From: Paenibacillus sp. FSL H7-0331
GTDB lineage: Bacteria > Bacillota > Bacilli > Paenibacillales > NBRC-103111
Direction of reading: 5' to 3'
NCBI RefSeq assembly: GCF_001956045.1
Contig: NZ_MRTH01000001.1
Span: 1 to 64,000 of the forward strand
DNA length: 64,000 bases
Below are positions 35,257 through 44,310 of the stretch, piece by piece; positions within the stretch are counted from its first letter, which is position 1, and every line of letters starts with the position of its first letter. The notes beneath the pieces are model-generated. The model saw only the letters and a program-made list of their open reading frames with translations, was not told where the DNA came from and searched no databases. The position numbers and the translations under genes were made by a program.

Positions 35257-35276
35257 ATTTACGTTATTACGTAAAT
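35257..35276. promoter_or_regulatory. Palindromic operator of the ArsR-GyrB-like gene
   Basis: Perfect 8-base arms ATTTACGT / ACGTAAAT around TATT, about 23 bases upstream of the start codon. Symmetry and size are typical for ArsR-type repressors. Confidence 0.65.
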
Positions 35277-35354
35277 TAATAATAACATAATTAATCATTG
35301 AAGTATATCCACTGTATAGCCTCTGAGTCATCCAAACAGAACCGGAAAATAAAA

Positions 35355-35454
35355 GAACCTTTAGGCCACTCTATGAACGGCAACCTGATAATGGGTCACT
35401 TAGTACAAGTGTCATCCTACGGGTCACCGTTCAATATTGTGGAGCTAAAGGTTC
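35355..35454 (-). terminator. Long structured element ending the aspartate aminotransferase transcript
   Basis: About 100 bases of nested pairing: 10-bp outer stem (GAACCTTTAG / CTAAAGGTTC), then CCAC / GTGG, TGAACGG / CCGTTCA, and an inner CACTT / AAGTG hairpin. On the minus strand the outer stem is followed by TTTTATTTT, 9 bases after the gene's stop codon, so it can terminate. It is far larger than needed for that. Confidence 0.65.
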
Positions 35455-35462
35455 CTGTTTAT

Positions 35463-36758
35463 TTAGCTTGCTGTAATTTTCGCCCGAAGCTTCCTAATGC
35501 TAACCAACTGAATGCAAAGACAAAGAACTTCAATGGCTGTTTCCAGCTCTTCTAATGAAGGGAATGTCGGAGCTATCCGAATATTCCGATCGTTGGGATC
35601 CTTGCCATACGGATACGTTGCACCAGCCTGAGTCAAGGTAACACCGGCTTCTGCGGCCAGACTGATCACGGCTTGGGCACAGCCATCCAACGTATTCAGA
35701 CTTATAAAGTATCCGCCGCCCGGCTTTTTCCAGGATGCCAGCTGCTTTCCGCCAAGCTCCGCTTCAAGCTTGTTTAACACCGTATCAAATTTAGGTTTAA
35801 TTATAGCTGCATGCCGGTTCATATGCGCTGCGATCTGCTCCAGATCAGGGAAAAATCGAACGTGTCGTAGCTGGTTAATTTTATCAGGTCCAATAGTTTG
35901 AATAGATAATTGTTTCCGAATATAACCAACGTTAGCGACATTGGCTGCCATCACGGCAACGCCTGAACCAGGGAAGGTGATTTTGGAGGTTGAAGCGAAT
36001 ACGAATACACGATCCGCATTCCCTGCCGCTTTACACGCTGCCAGCATATTTTTTAACGGATCAGGACGGTCAGTTAAATGATGAACCATATAAGCATCGT
36101 CCCAAAAAATTCTAAAATCAGCCGCTTTCGCAGGCATCGCTGCCAATCTGTCTACAATCTCATCGGAATAAGTGATGCCTTCGGGATTGCTATATTTCGG
36201 CACACACCAGATACCTTTAATCGAATCATCCTCGCGAACCAGCCGCTCAATCGTATCCATATCTGGTCCATCATCCAGCATATCGATCACAATCATTTCA
36301 ATATTGAAAAGCTCGCATATCGCAAAATGTCGATCATACCCTGGACTCGGGCAAAGAAATTTCACAACCGGCAGCTTCCCCCAAGGGGTCTGACTGCCGT
36401 ACACACCATGAATCATCGCTCTGGCTATCGTATCATGCATCAGATTAAGGCTCGAATTGCCACCAATGATAATTTCCTTGGAATCCACCCCAAGCAATCG
36501 GGCAAATAACGCCTTCGCCTCCGGAATCCCATCAATTCCACCATAATTACGCAAATCCGTACCGTCTGCTGCATTCAACAAATCGGACGATTGTACAGTA
36601 TCCAGCATTGGCATCGACAGGTCTAATTGCTCTGGAGACGGCTTGCCTCTGGACATATCCAGCTTCAACTTGCGATTTTTGTAACCGTCATATTGTTCCT
36701 GTATTTTCAATTCAGCTTCGACCAATTCGTTGGCGCTCAGATCACTAAGTGCACGCAT
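35463..36758 (-). CDS. Aspartate aminotransferase, subgroup Ic
   Basis: 431 residues. The opening KLDMSRGKPSPEQLDLSMPM and RNYGGIDGIPEAKALFARLLG, CPSPGYDRHFAICELF and the Schiff-base Lys in ASTSKITFPGSG match the Ic aspartate aminotransferases described from actinobacteria, not the common AspB. It transfers the amino group between aspartate and 2-oxoglutarate using PLP. AAGGAG upstream. It follows asnS and dnaD on the same strand. In B. subtilis aspB sits next to asnS, so the aspartate-asparagine link is kept with a different enzyme class. Confidence 0.9.
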   Translation of the reverse strand: MRALSDLSANELVEAELKIQEQYDGYKNRKLKLDMSRGKPSPEQLDLSMPMLDTVQSSDLLNAADGTDLRNYGGIDGIPEAKALFARLLGVDSKEIIIGGNSSLNLMHDTIARAMIHGVYGSQTPWGKLPVVKFLCPSPGYDRHFAICELFNIEMIVIDMLDDGPDMDTIERLVREDDSIKGIWCVPKYSNPEGITYSDEIVDRLAAMPAKAADFRIFWDDAYMVHHLTDRPDPLKNMLAACKAAGNADRVFVFASTSKITFPGSGVAVMAANVANVGYIRKQLSIQTIGPDKINQLRHVRFFPDLEQIAAHMNRHAAIIKPKFDTVLNKLEAELGGKQLASWKKPGGGYFISLNTLDGCAQAVISLAAEAGVTLTQAGATYPYGKDPNDRNIRIAPTFPSLEELETAIEVLCLCIQLVSIRKLRAKITAS

Positions 36759-36862
36759 TCCGATGACTCCTTATCACAGTCGTACCGCTGCTGCGGTCAC
36801 GATCTGTTTATTAGTATGATGTTTCATCCATCATGGAGGCTTCAATTAAGCGAATACCGCTA

Positions 36863-37540
36863 TCATCTGGAGCGAAATTTCTGTGAATGCTCCTTGGCCT
36901 GCTCAACGGTTGTAATCCGATTGCGGCTCCATTCCAACAAAATCCGATCAATGTAGCGAAAATGCACCTTGCCTGCAAATACCGCTTCCTTCAGTCCAGC
37001 CAATATCAACGGCTCCATATATTTATCTTTGTCCAGCCAACCCGTGATCGATTCGAGCTCCATCGGTGTTAACGGACGGGCAAACTCTTTTTCGAATATC
37101 GAAAAAATATCCTTCCTGGTTTCCGGCTCTGCAGGCTCCAACGCTTTTTTGCGCTGCAGCTCCTCCTCATACCAGAAGCCGGCCAACCGTTCCAGCAGCG
37201 GATCCAGATTGTATTTCTCTCCCTGTATCCCGCTAATCGGGTCAACCGCTTCATCAATGGTCAAATGGCCCGCCTTCAACAGCTTTTGCAGCGAAGCAAT
37301 GACCTTTTCTGGCGTTACGGACATACGTCCCTGCAGCTCCTCTAGCGTGGGAAACTCCTTGCGTTCCTTTTCCATAAAAGCCAACACATGAATCATCAGC
37401 ATCACATCGACTTCCGTAAGCTTCAACTGATGGTAATGCTTGATCAGCAGGTAAGGGACAGCGATATGCCCCGCCTTCCAGCCAGTTGCAAAAGCACTCA
37501 GCAGCTCCTGCCGCTCACGATCCTTCTCATTTTGTTTCAT
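36863..37540 (-). CDS. dnaD: Primosome component DnaD
   Basis: 225 residues. N-terminal winged helix with oligomerisation (VPYLLIKHYHQLKLTEVDVM) and a C-terminal DnaD/DnaB2 domain (FEKEFARPLTPMELESITGW, then FRYIDRILLEWSRNRITTVE QA). It acts in replication initiation and restart with DnaB and DnaI. AGAGGTGG upstream. It follows asnS by 25 bases, the conserved Firmicute gene pair. Confidence 0.93.
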   Translation of the reverse strand: MKQNEKDRERQELLSAFATGWKAGHIAVPYLLIKHYHQLKLTEVDVMLMIHVLAFMEKERKEFPTLEELQGRMSVTPEKVIASLQKLLKAGHLTIDEAVDPISGIQGEKYNLDPLLERLAGFWYEEELQRKKALEPAEPETRKDIFSIFEKEFARPLTPMELESITGWLDKDKYMEPLILAGLKEAVFAGKVHFRYIDRILLEWSRNRITTVEQAKEHSQKFRSR

Positions 37541-37565
37541 CGATCCACCTCTTCACGCCAAACAA

Positions 37566-38864
37566 TTAAGGATACAACCGGTACAACAACCGCGGGAATG
37601 CAATCGTCTCCCGTACATGATCCAATCCACAAATCCAGGCAACCGTCCGCTCCAGACCGAGACCAAAGCCGGAATGCGGTACGGTACCATACTTACGTAA
37701 ATCGAGATACCATTGATAAGCTTCCTTGGAAAGCTCATGCTCCACAAAACGCTGCTCCATCAATTCGGGATCGTCAATCCGCTGGCTGCCGCCAATAATT
37801 TCCCCGTAGCCCTCAGGTGCGATCATATCGGCACACAGCACAACTTCAGCACGATTCGGGTCTGGCTTCATATAAAATGCTTTGATTTCTGTAGGGTAAT
37901 TCGTAATAAATACCGGCTTGTCATAGCTAGCTGCTATCGCCGTTTCATGCGGCGCACCAAAATCCTCGCCCCATGCAAATTCATGTCCGTTTGCTTGGAG
38001 GAATTCGACTGCATCATCATATGATATTCTTGGAAAAGGTGCTGTGATGCTTTCAAGCTTGGTCACATCGCGTTCCAGAACCTCCAGCTCCTTGCGGCAG
38101 TTGTGCAGTACCGATTGGACGATATGCGAGACGAACTGCTCTTGTATAATGAGACTTTCCTCATGGGTCACAAAAGCCATCTCCGGCTCAATCATCCAGA
38201 ATTCGATCAAATGACGGCGTGTCTTGGACTTTTCCGCCCGAAAGGTAGGACCAAATGAATACACACGTCCCAATGCCATCGCTGCCGCTTCCATATACAA
38301 TTGACCGCTTTGCGTCAAATAGGCATCCTCGTCAAAATACTTCGTAGCAAATAAATTCGTCGTCCCCTCGCAGGAGGAAGGGGTTAGAATCGGAGGATCG
38401 ACCAATTGAAAGCCGCGTTCGTCAAAAAACTGCTGAATCGCACGTATGATTTGTGCACGAACAACAAGGATGGCACGCTGACGCGGCGCACGAATCCATA
38501 AGTGGCGATGGTCCATTAAGTAATCTACACCATGCTCCTTGGGCGTAATCGGATATTCTTCGGTAATCTGAATAACTTCAATACCCGTCACATTCAGCTC
38601 ATAGCCGCCCTTACTGCGAGTATCCTCCCGAACGGTCCCTGTAACATACAGCGAGCTTTCCTGCGTTAGCTTGGCGGCTGCTTCCCATACTTCTGTCGAT
38701 ACCTCGCTTTTCACGACTACACCCTGAATGTAGCCCGATCCGTCCCTCAGCTGCAAAAACTGGATTTTGCCGCTGGAGCGCTTATTGTGCAGCCAGCAAC
38801 CCATCTTCACTGTTTCATTAGCGTGCTTCTCAACCTCTCGAATCATCGTTAAATGTGGACTCAT
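37566..38864 (-). CDS. asnS: Asparaginyl-tRNA synthetase
   Basis: 432 residues, class II. OB-fold anticodon domain (about 15-100), motif 2 [21 protein letters not shown] (about 210-230) and motif 3 [16 protein letters not shown] (about 400-415). IEFWMIEPE and the absence of a PAD or bacterial insertion separate it from AspRS. It charges tRNA-Asn with asparagine. AAGGATGGGA upstream. First gene of an asnS-dnaD-aminotransferase run. Confidence 0.95.
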   Translation of the reverse strand: MSPHLTMIREVEKHANETVKMGCWLHNKRSSGKIQFLQLRDGSGYIQGVVVKSEVSTEVWEAAAKLTQESSLYVTGTVREDTRSKGGYELNVTGIEVIQITEEYPITPKEHGVDYLMDHRHLWIRAPRQRAILVVRAQIIRAIQQFFDERGFQLVDPPILTPSSCEGTTNLFATKYFDEDAYLTQSGQLYMEAAAMALGRVYSFGPTFRAEKSKTRRHLIEFWMIEPEMAFVTHEESLIIQEQFVSHIVQSVLHNCRKELEVLERDVTKLESITAPFPRISYDDAVEFLQANGHEFAWGEDFGAPHETAIAASYDKPVFITNYPTEIKAFYMKPDPNRAEVVLCADMIAPEGYGEIIGGSQRIDDPELMEQRFVEHELSKEAYQWYLDLRKYGTVPHSGFGLGLERTVAWICGLDHVRETIAFPRLLYRLYP

Positions 38865-39029
38865 CGCTTGATCCCATCCTTCCAGAATCTAATTTACACT
38901 GCTATTCCGTAGGCAACATTCTATATCCGCTACATCCATTATATCCGTTTTCCAGCAAATGTTTGTTCAAAAGTCCACTTTTGATCATGAAGTCACACAC
39001 AAGCTCGACTTATGAAACGCGTATACTTA

Positions 39030-40241
39030 TTATGCTTTCTGCCGGGCCAATATTAAACGATATGTATCACGAGCAATGACCAATTCCTCATTCGTAGGAA
39101 TGACCAGCACTTTTACACGTGATCCTTCGGTCGAAATATCCCGATCTCCATGCGCGCGTTGTTTATTAGCTTCCTCATCAAGCTCCAGCCCCAGGAACGT
39201 CAAGTTCCGACATACCGCTTCACGAAGAATGGATGAATTCTCACCGACTCCTGCCGTAAAAACAAGGACATCCAGCCCATTCATAGCCGCGGCATACGAG
39301 CCAATATATTTACGCAAGCGATACTCATACATGTCAAAAGCCAATACGGCACTCCCATCACCTGCAGCCATCGACTGTTGGATTTCCCGCATATCACTGC
39401 TTAAACCGGAAATCGCCATTAAACCACTATGCTTATTCAACATGGAATTGACCTCATTCATCGTCAGTTCCTCTTTGCCCATCACATAAGGGACAATGGC
39501 CGGATCAATGTCTCCACTGCGAGTGCCCATCATTAGTCCTTCGAGCGGCGTCATTCCCATACTCGTGTCGACGGATTGACCGTTAAGTATCGCGGCGCAG
39601 CTTGCTCCATTGCCAATGTGGCAGGTCACCATTTTTAGCTCGGCAAGCGGTTTCCCTATGAACCTGGCCGCACGTTCGCTCACATAATCATGTGATGTTC
39701 CATGGAAGCCATAACGCCGGACCTGATGCTTTCGGTATAAAACAAGTGGAATCGGATACAGATAAGATTTCGCAGGCATCGTCTGATGAAAGGCTGTATC
39801 GAATACAACAACCTGAGGAACATCAGGCATATTCAACTCTACAGCGTTAATACCCAGCATATGCGCAGGATTGTGCAGCGGAGCAAGATCAAACAATCGC
39901 TTGATTTCCCGCTTGACCTCCTCATTGACAATCACGGAGCTGGAGAATGATTCACCACCATGCACGACGCGATGACCAACCGCATCAATATCGGATGAAG
40001 AAGCGAGAACCCCGTGCTCCTTGTGCACTAGTATATCCAGCACCTTGCGAATAGCCGTAGTATGCTCCAAAATCTCGGCTACCTCGCGAATTTCAGTCCT
40101 GCCTGCAGGCTCATAGCTCAGAATCGCAGAATCCATACCGATCCGTTCAACTCTGCCACTGGCCAGAACCTCTTCATTAACCATATTGTACATAAGAAAC
40201 TTCAATGATGAGCTTCCCGCATTAATAACCAAAATATTCAT
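39030..40241 (-). CDS. ackA: Acetate kinase
   Basis: 403 residues. NILVINAGSSSLKFLMYNM at the start (ATP/phosphate site), VGHRVVHGGE, HNPAH, RYGFHGTSHDYVSERAARF (active-site motif), GNGASCAAI and VFTAGVGENS are all standard. It interconverts acetyl-phosphate and ADP with acetate and ATP. Its start overlaps the stop of the 3-hydroxyacyl-CoA dehydrogenase gene (ATGA). This pairing points to an acyl-CoA or fermentative role; butyrate kinase is not supported by the sequence. Confidence 0.94.
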   Translation of the reverse strand: MNILVINAGSSSLKFLMYNMVNEEVLASGRVERIGMDSAILSYEPAGRTEIREVAEILEHTTAIRKVLDILVHKEHGVLASSSDIDAVGHRVVHGGESFSSSVIVNEEVKREIKRLFDLAPLHNPAHMLGINAVELNMPDVPQVVVFDTAFHQTMPAKSYLYPIPLVLYRKHQVRRYGFHGTSHDYVSERAARFIGKPLAELKMVTCHIGNGASCAAILNGQSVDTSMGMTPLEGLMMGTRSGDIDPAIVPYVMGKEELTMNEVNSMLNKHSGLMAISGLSSDMREIQQSMAAGDGSAVLAFDMYEYRLRKYIGSYAAAMNGLDVLVFTAGVGENSSILREAVCRNLTFLGLELDEEANKQRAHGDRDISTEGSRVKVLVIPTNEELVIARDTYRLILARQKA

Positions 40242-41110
40242 AGACGATCACCATCCCTGTCATACCGAAAAAAGCCCTGCCCAGTCTTGGTTCCGAGCTC
40301 CCCTGCCCGAACCATTTGCTTCAAGAGTACGGCCGGTCTATACTTGACATCTCCGAACTCTCGGAACATCCGCTCCATCGCCACCAGCACTGAATCCAAT
40401 CCGAAGCGGTCAGCCAGCTCCAACGGACCATAATGGAAGTCATAGCCCAAACGCATCGCCATATCAATATCCTCAGCGCTTGCCACTCTCTCAGACAACG
40501 TATGCATAGCTTCATTAATAAGCACGCAGATCAATCTCGTCGTCACGAAACCAGGAGATTCATAGACCTGTACCCCGTGCTTTTGGATCGTCGTCTCAAC
40601 GAATTTCTTCGTTTGTGAGAACGTTTCTTCTGAGGTTTTTAATCCTCTAATAATCTCCACCAGATGGATCCGGGATACCGGATACAAATAATGCATGCCA
40701 ATCACCCGTTCCGGGTGCGCTGTGGATGCCGCAATTTCAGTCAGACTGAGCGTCGAGGTATTGCTTGCCAGAATAACTGGTGCCGGACACAACCTGTCCA
40801 GCTGCTGAAACAGCTGCTTCTTTTGTTCCAAATCCTCGCTGATCGACTCTATGACCATGTCGCAGTCCGTTAGCAAACTCATATCGGTACTTTTATGAAT
40901 GCGGGATAAAATCAGCTTTTTCTCAGCAGCCGTGATCGCCCATTTTTCCATCTGCTTATCCAGACTATTTTCAATATGCTCCCAGGCTTGCTCCAGCTTC
41001 TGTGTCGTTCTGTCTATTAAAATTACATCGAGGCCCTGGGCCGCCAGCATTTCCGAAATCCCCTGTCCCATGGTGCCTCCGCCAACAACACCAACCTTGT
41101 TCCATTGCAT
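40238..41110 (-). CDS. 3-hydroxyacyl-CoA dehydrogenase-like protein
   Basis: 290 residues from MQWNKVGVVGGGTMGQGISE; GGGGAGG upstream sets the start. Rossmann motif GGGTMGQGI, catalytic region GMHYLYPVSRIHLVEIIRG, helical C-terminal domain with SPGFVTTRLICVLINEA and TGQGFFRY. It keeps the catalytic His of HFFNP but reads HYLYP, and the conserved NR after the SPGF motif is TR, so substrate or activity may differ from ordinary Hbd. Reaction expected: NAD-dependent oxidation of 3-hydroxyacyl-CoA. Translationally coupled to ackA. Confidence 0.85.
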   Translation of the reverse strand: MQWNKVGVVGGGTMGQGISEMLAAQGLDVILIDRTTQKLEQAWEHIENSLDKQMEKWAITAAEKKLILSRIHKSTDMSLLTDCDMVIESISEDLEQKKQLFQQLDRLCPAPVILASNTSTLSLTEIAASTAHPERVIGMHYLYPVSRIHLVEIIRGLKTSEETFSQTKKFVETTIQKHGVQVYESPGFVTTRLICVLINEAMHTLSERVASAEDIDMAMRLGYDFHYGPLELADRFGLDSVLVAMERMFREFGDVKYRPAVLLKQMVRAGELGTKTGQGFFRYDRDGDRL

Positions 41111-41211
41111 ACAACAGTCCTCCCCGGACGCATGATCTCTTTCTCTATAGGAACTCCTATCAGAGTCATTATACACAACATAGGGTCGAAAAAAAAATAA
41201 GAAAATCGGCA

Positions 41212-41253
41212 AACAAACAAAAAGCCCGCGACTGCCACAGCAGCACGAGCTTT
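41212..41253 (-). terminator. Terminator of the Gfo/Idh gene
   Basis: Minus strand AAGCTCGTG / CGCGGGCTT stem (with G-T pairs) then TTTTTGTTTG, about 30 bases after the stop at 41283. Confidence 0.7.
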
Positions 41254-41282
41254 CCATAAATCTTCTATATGAAACTAGTCAT

Positions 41283-42311
41283 TTATACACCGTTTATAGC
41301 AACAATCTTTTTGGTATCTTGCGATTCAAATGCAGCTATAATAACGTTCAATGATTTCAAACCTTCTTCTCCGGAAATGCGTGGAGGTGTAGATGTCACC
41401 AGACTTTCAACGAACTCATCAATAACGCCGCTCGTTACTTGCTTCTCGTTAGTCGCCATGGCTCCTACTCTATGTTTTTCTACCGAACCATCTCTCATCA
41501 GAACAATAACTTGATCTTCAGGATCTGTACCAATTTGCAAGCAGCCATTCTCGCACCATAGAACTGTGCTGTTATCTTGACCTTTGTAATAAGTCCAGCT
41601 TGCTACAAGCGTTCCGATCGTGCCGCTCTTCATACGCAGCAAACAAGTTGAGTTATCATCGCAGTCTGTTCCTTCTTTGTGTAAAGTACCTACAAAAGCT
41701 GCCACTTCAACAACTTCATCTTCGAGCAGCCAACGGATCAGGTCGGATTTATGTACGCCCAGGTCACCCATTGCGCCCATAATGGCTTCTTCTTTACGGA
41801 AAAACCAGCTGTTGCGTCCATCGATACTCCAGCCTTCCGGACCCGGATGACCAAATGATGTGCGGAACGTTAATACTTTACCCATTTTGCCCGTTTCCAG
41901 AATTTCTTTGGCTTTAACATGTGGAGGCATCAAGCGTTGGTTGTGACCTACCATCAAATACACATTGTTGGCTTTAGCCGCTTCAATCATAGCCAGTGCA
42001 TCGGCTTCATTGGTTGCCATCGGTTTCTCAACCAGTACATGTGCACCGGCATTGGCAGCAGCAATAGAAGCAGGAGCATGCAAGATGTTCGGCAAACAAA
42101 CACTAACTGCATCCGGCTTCTCGGTGCTTAGCATTTCTTCATAATTGGTATAAGCTTTGGCTCCGTATAAATCTGCATAATGCTGAGCACGTTGATTCAC
42201 AACATCACAAAAAGCAATCAATTCCACATTCGGATTGTCCGCATATTCAGGGATATGTCTTTTTTCAGCAATGGAACCACAACCGATAACAGCTACTCTA
42301 ATTTTACTCAA
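41283..42311 (-). CDS. Gfo/Idh/MocA-family oxidoreductase
   Basis: About 342 residues from TTG at 42311 (reads MSKIRVAVIGCG; GGGAGAG 9 bases upstream). An in-frame ATG at 42329 has no ribosome site. NAD(P)-binding IRVAVIGCGSIAEKRHIPEY, the EKP motif (HVLVEKPMATNEADA), and the C-terminal GAMGDLGVHKSDLIRWLL with the catalytic Asp/His pair. Members oxidise sugars or inositols at the nucleotide-linked or free level. Downstream of a sugar isomerase-like gene, so probably one polyol/sugar pathway. Confidence 0.88.
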   Translation of the reverse strand: MSKIRVAVIGCGSIAEKRHIPEYADNPNVELIAFCDVVNQRAQHYADLYGAKAYTNYEEMLSTEKPDAVSVCLPNILHAPASIAAANAGAHVLVEKPMATNEADALAMIEAAKANNVYLMVGHNQRLMPPHVKAKEILETGKMGKVLTFRTSFGHPGPEGWSIDGRNSWFFRKEEAIMGAMGDLGVHKSDLIRWLLEDEVVEVAAFVGTLHKEGTDCDDNSTCLLRMKSGTIGTLVASWTYYKGQDNSTVLWCENGCLQIGTDPEDQVIVLMRDGSVEKHRVGAMATNEKQVTSGVIDEFVESLVTSTPPRISGEEGLKSLNVIIAAFESQDTKKIVAINGV

Positions 42312-42368
42312 TTTTCTCAACTCTCCCATTCGACTATGTTGGCTTGAACAATTGATATCGTTAATTTT

Positions 42369-43148
42369 CTATTGCGAAAATGCAGACAGGTAATGTTCTT
42401 TAACCCATTGCAGACTTGTCGCTACACTTTCAATCGGCGGGTTCGCACAGCGGTCCTGTTCCACGATCAGCCATTCGACACCAGCATCAGAAGCGGCTTG
42501 AATTACATTTTGTAGATCCACTTCGCCTTTGCTCAGCTCCACCGTGTCCATTTGAGCCTCAGGGCCCCTTTTGAAATCTTTTAAATGTAATAATGGCAGT
42601 CTGCCTGTATAGCTTTTGATATATTGAAGCGGGTCTTGACCAGCGAACTGCACCCAACAAACGTCCATTTCTACAAGCACATTCTCAGGGGTAGTAGCGG
42701 TATACATCGCATCAAATACAAACTCGTCGCCGATTTTCATTTCGAATTCAAACGCATGGTTATGGTAAGCAAATTTAAGTCCTGCTTCACGCACGATTTG
42801 ACCTGCATGCTCAAAAAATTCGAACAGCGTTTGCCAAGCTTGCGGACTTTGACGGTCCTCTGCAACAATATGTGGAATGATGTAATATTCAGCACCAATC
42901 GTTTTCAGGTAAGCGATTTCTTTATGAATGTGGGCGCGCGTATTAACCAGGCTCACATGAGCACCAATGGCTTTAAGGTTTAGTTCCTGCAACAGATCTC
43001 TCAGTTCTTCAGCTTCCAAACCGCCATAACCCGCGAATTCAACACCTTCATATCCAAGCTCTGCCACACGGCGTAAGGTTCCGCGAAAATCCTCAGCCAT
43101 TGCATCACGAAGCGTATACAACTGTAAGCCAACACCCATTCTTCTCAT
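42369..43148 (-). CDS. Sugar-phosphate isomerase/epimerase (AP endonuclease-2 fold)
   Basis: 259 residues from MRRMGVGLQLYTLRDAMAED; AAGGAGAC upstream. TIM barrel with metal-ligand pattern: YEGVEFAGYGG, KFAYHNHAFEFE, VLVEMDVCWVQFAGQDP, LHLKDFKRG and EWLIVEQDRC. This is the IolE/IolH/Hyi-like group acting on keto-inositols or keto-sugars. It precedes the Gfo/Idh gene and is divergent from an AraC regulator, a common layout for a small sugar-catabolic operon. Confidence 0.88.
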   Translation of the reverse strand: MRRMGVGLQLYTLRDAMAEDFRGTLRRVAELGYEGVEFAGYGGLEAEELRDLLQELNLKAIGAHVSLVNTRAHIHKEIAYLKTIGAEYYIIPHIVAEDRQSPQAWQTLFEFFEHAGQIVREAGLKFAYHNHAFEFEMKIGDEFVFDAMYTATTPENVLVEMDVCWVQFAGQDPLQYIKSYTGRLPLLHLKDFKRGPEAQMDTVELSKGEVDLQNVIQAASDAGVEWLIVEQDRCANPPIESVATSLQWVKEHYLSAFSQ

Positions 43149-43275
43149 ATCGGTTAGGTCTCCTTCAAAAGTATTTGTATTTGATTCCATTGTAATCAAT
43201 AATGCCCTATAATAGCTATGAACGATGTGGTTATCACATGAACGATCTGGCTACAAAATCAAACGAGGTGTTATC

Positions 43276-44115
43276 GTGCACTCCCATATATTAACCTGCG
43301 GTTACTCGTATCATTCACAAAAATTCACCAACAGCTATAAAGAAGGCGTAACCACCTATTTGTTCCGGCTGCAAACCGAAGGCTGCTGCTATGCACAGGT
43401 CAATGGTAATATGACATTGATCGAAACCGGCGATCTCCTCTTGTTCAAGCCGGGTGATGCATATGATCTAAGGGTCGACGAGCATACAAACAAGCTGCAG
43501 CAATCCATTGTCTCAAGTGGTGACTACTATATTATGTGCAAGGGCGACTGGATTGACGAATGGTGGGCCAAGTCGAGAAAACCACAAAAGGTACGGATTG
43601 CAGTCAATGAACGTATACTTACGATCTGGCGGCAAATTATTTTGGAAAAACGACGGTTTGAAGAAGATAACAAGGAGCTATCCGATTATTTGCTGCGTGC
43701 GCTCTGCCTATACATAGATCGTGCGATTACCGAAAACAATTCACGTCACGGCAGCTCCTTTCTGGCGACAAGAATGAAGAGCTTTATTGAGGAGCACGCC
43801 ATTTTACCGTTGAAAGTTGAGGATGTAGCCCAGCACGTTGGTATTAGCGTCTCCCGAGCGGTCCATCTGTTCAAGGAATGCTTCAATAAAACGATCATTC
43901 AGTACACACAGGAAATCCGCCTATCCACCTCGGTTGAGCGCATGGCCTACAGCTATTTAACGTTGGAGCAGATTGCAGAAACCTCCGGTTTTGGCAGCTA
44001 TTCGTATTTTCACCGTGTGTTTCGTGACAAGTACGGCGTATCGCCCAAGACGTTCAGGATCAACATTCAGTCAGGTCAGCTGGAGAAAAAGGAATTAGAA
44101 TCGATGCATTCGTAG
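43276..44115 (+). CDS. AraC-family transcriptional regulator
   Basis: 279 residues from GTG at 43276 (GAGGTG 5 bases upstream). N-terminal cupin-like sensor (about 1-150: TGDLLLFKPGDAYDLRVDE). C-terminal pair of helix-turn-helix units (about 180-275: LKVEDVAQHVGISVSRAVHL FKECFNKTIIQYTQEIR, then LEQIAETSGFGSYSYFHRVF). Divergent from the isomerase/oxidoreductase operon and probably its activator in response to a sugar. Confidence 0.9.
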   Translation: MHSHILTCGYSYHSQKFTNSYKEGVTTYLFRLQTEGCCYAQVNGNMTLIETGDLLLFKPGDAYDLRVDEHTNKLQQSIVSSGDYYIMCKGDWIDEWWAKSRKPQKVRIAVNERILTIWRQIILEKRRFEEDNKELSDYLLRALCLYIDRAITENNSRHGSSFLATRMKSFIEEHAILPLKVEDVAQHVGISVSRAVHLFKECFNKTIIQYTQEIRLSTSVERMAYSYLTLEQIAETSGFGSYSYFHRVFRDKYGVSPKTFRINIQSGQLEKKELESMHS

Positions 44116-44182
44116 CATAGGCTGATAGGGTGTTACCGAAACATCTTGAAGCGCATACCATCCATCCTTTATACTGAATTTG

Positions 44183-44284
44183 GAGTGTAAAATCACGGTC
44201 CGGTCGGTAGTCCGGGCGCATAAGGGCTTGCAATAGCAGTGCCTTCTTGTCAGTAGCCTTCCCCCCTCGGGATGTCCGTCACTC
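44183..44284 (+). ncRNA. yjdF-type riboswitch (azaaromatic-sensing RNA)
   Basis: GAGTG (44183-44187) pairs with CACTC (44280-44284) as the closing stem. Inside are the family's conserved phrases, recalled by eye: AATCACGGTCC, GGGCGCATAAGGGCTTG, TTGTCAGTAGCCTTCCC and GGGATGTCCGTCAC. It directly precedes a YjdF homologue. CTTCCCCCC at 44258-44266 is complementary to the ribosome site GAGGGGGAAG (44297-44306), suggesting translational control. Confidence 0.85.
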
Positions 44285-44310
44285 TAATCTTTATTAGAGG
44301 GGGAAGCTGG

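Noticed and set aside
41023..41257. Longer N-terminus for the 3-hydroxyacyl-CoA dehydrogenase
   Set aside because: The extension is the reverse of a terminator and has no protein-like pattern; GGGGAGG supports the start at 41110.
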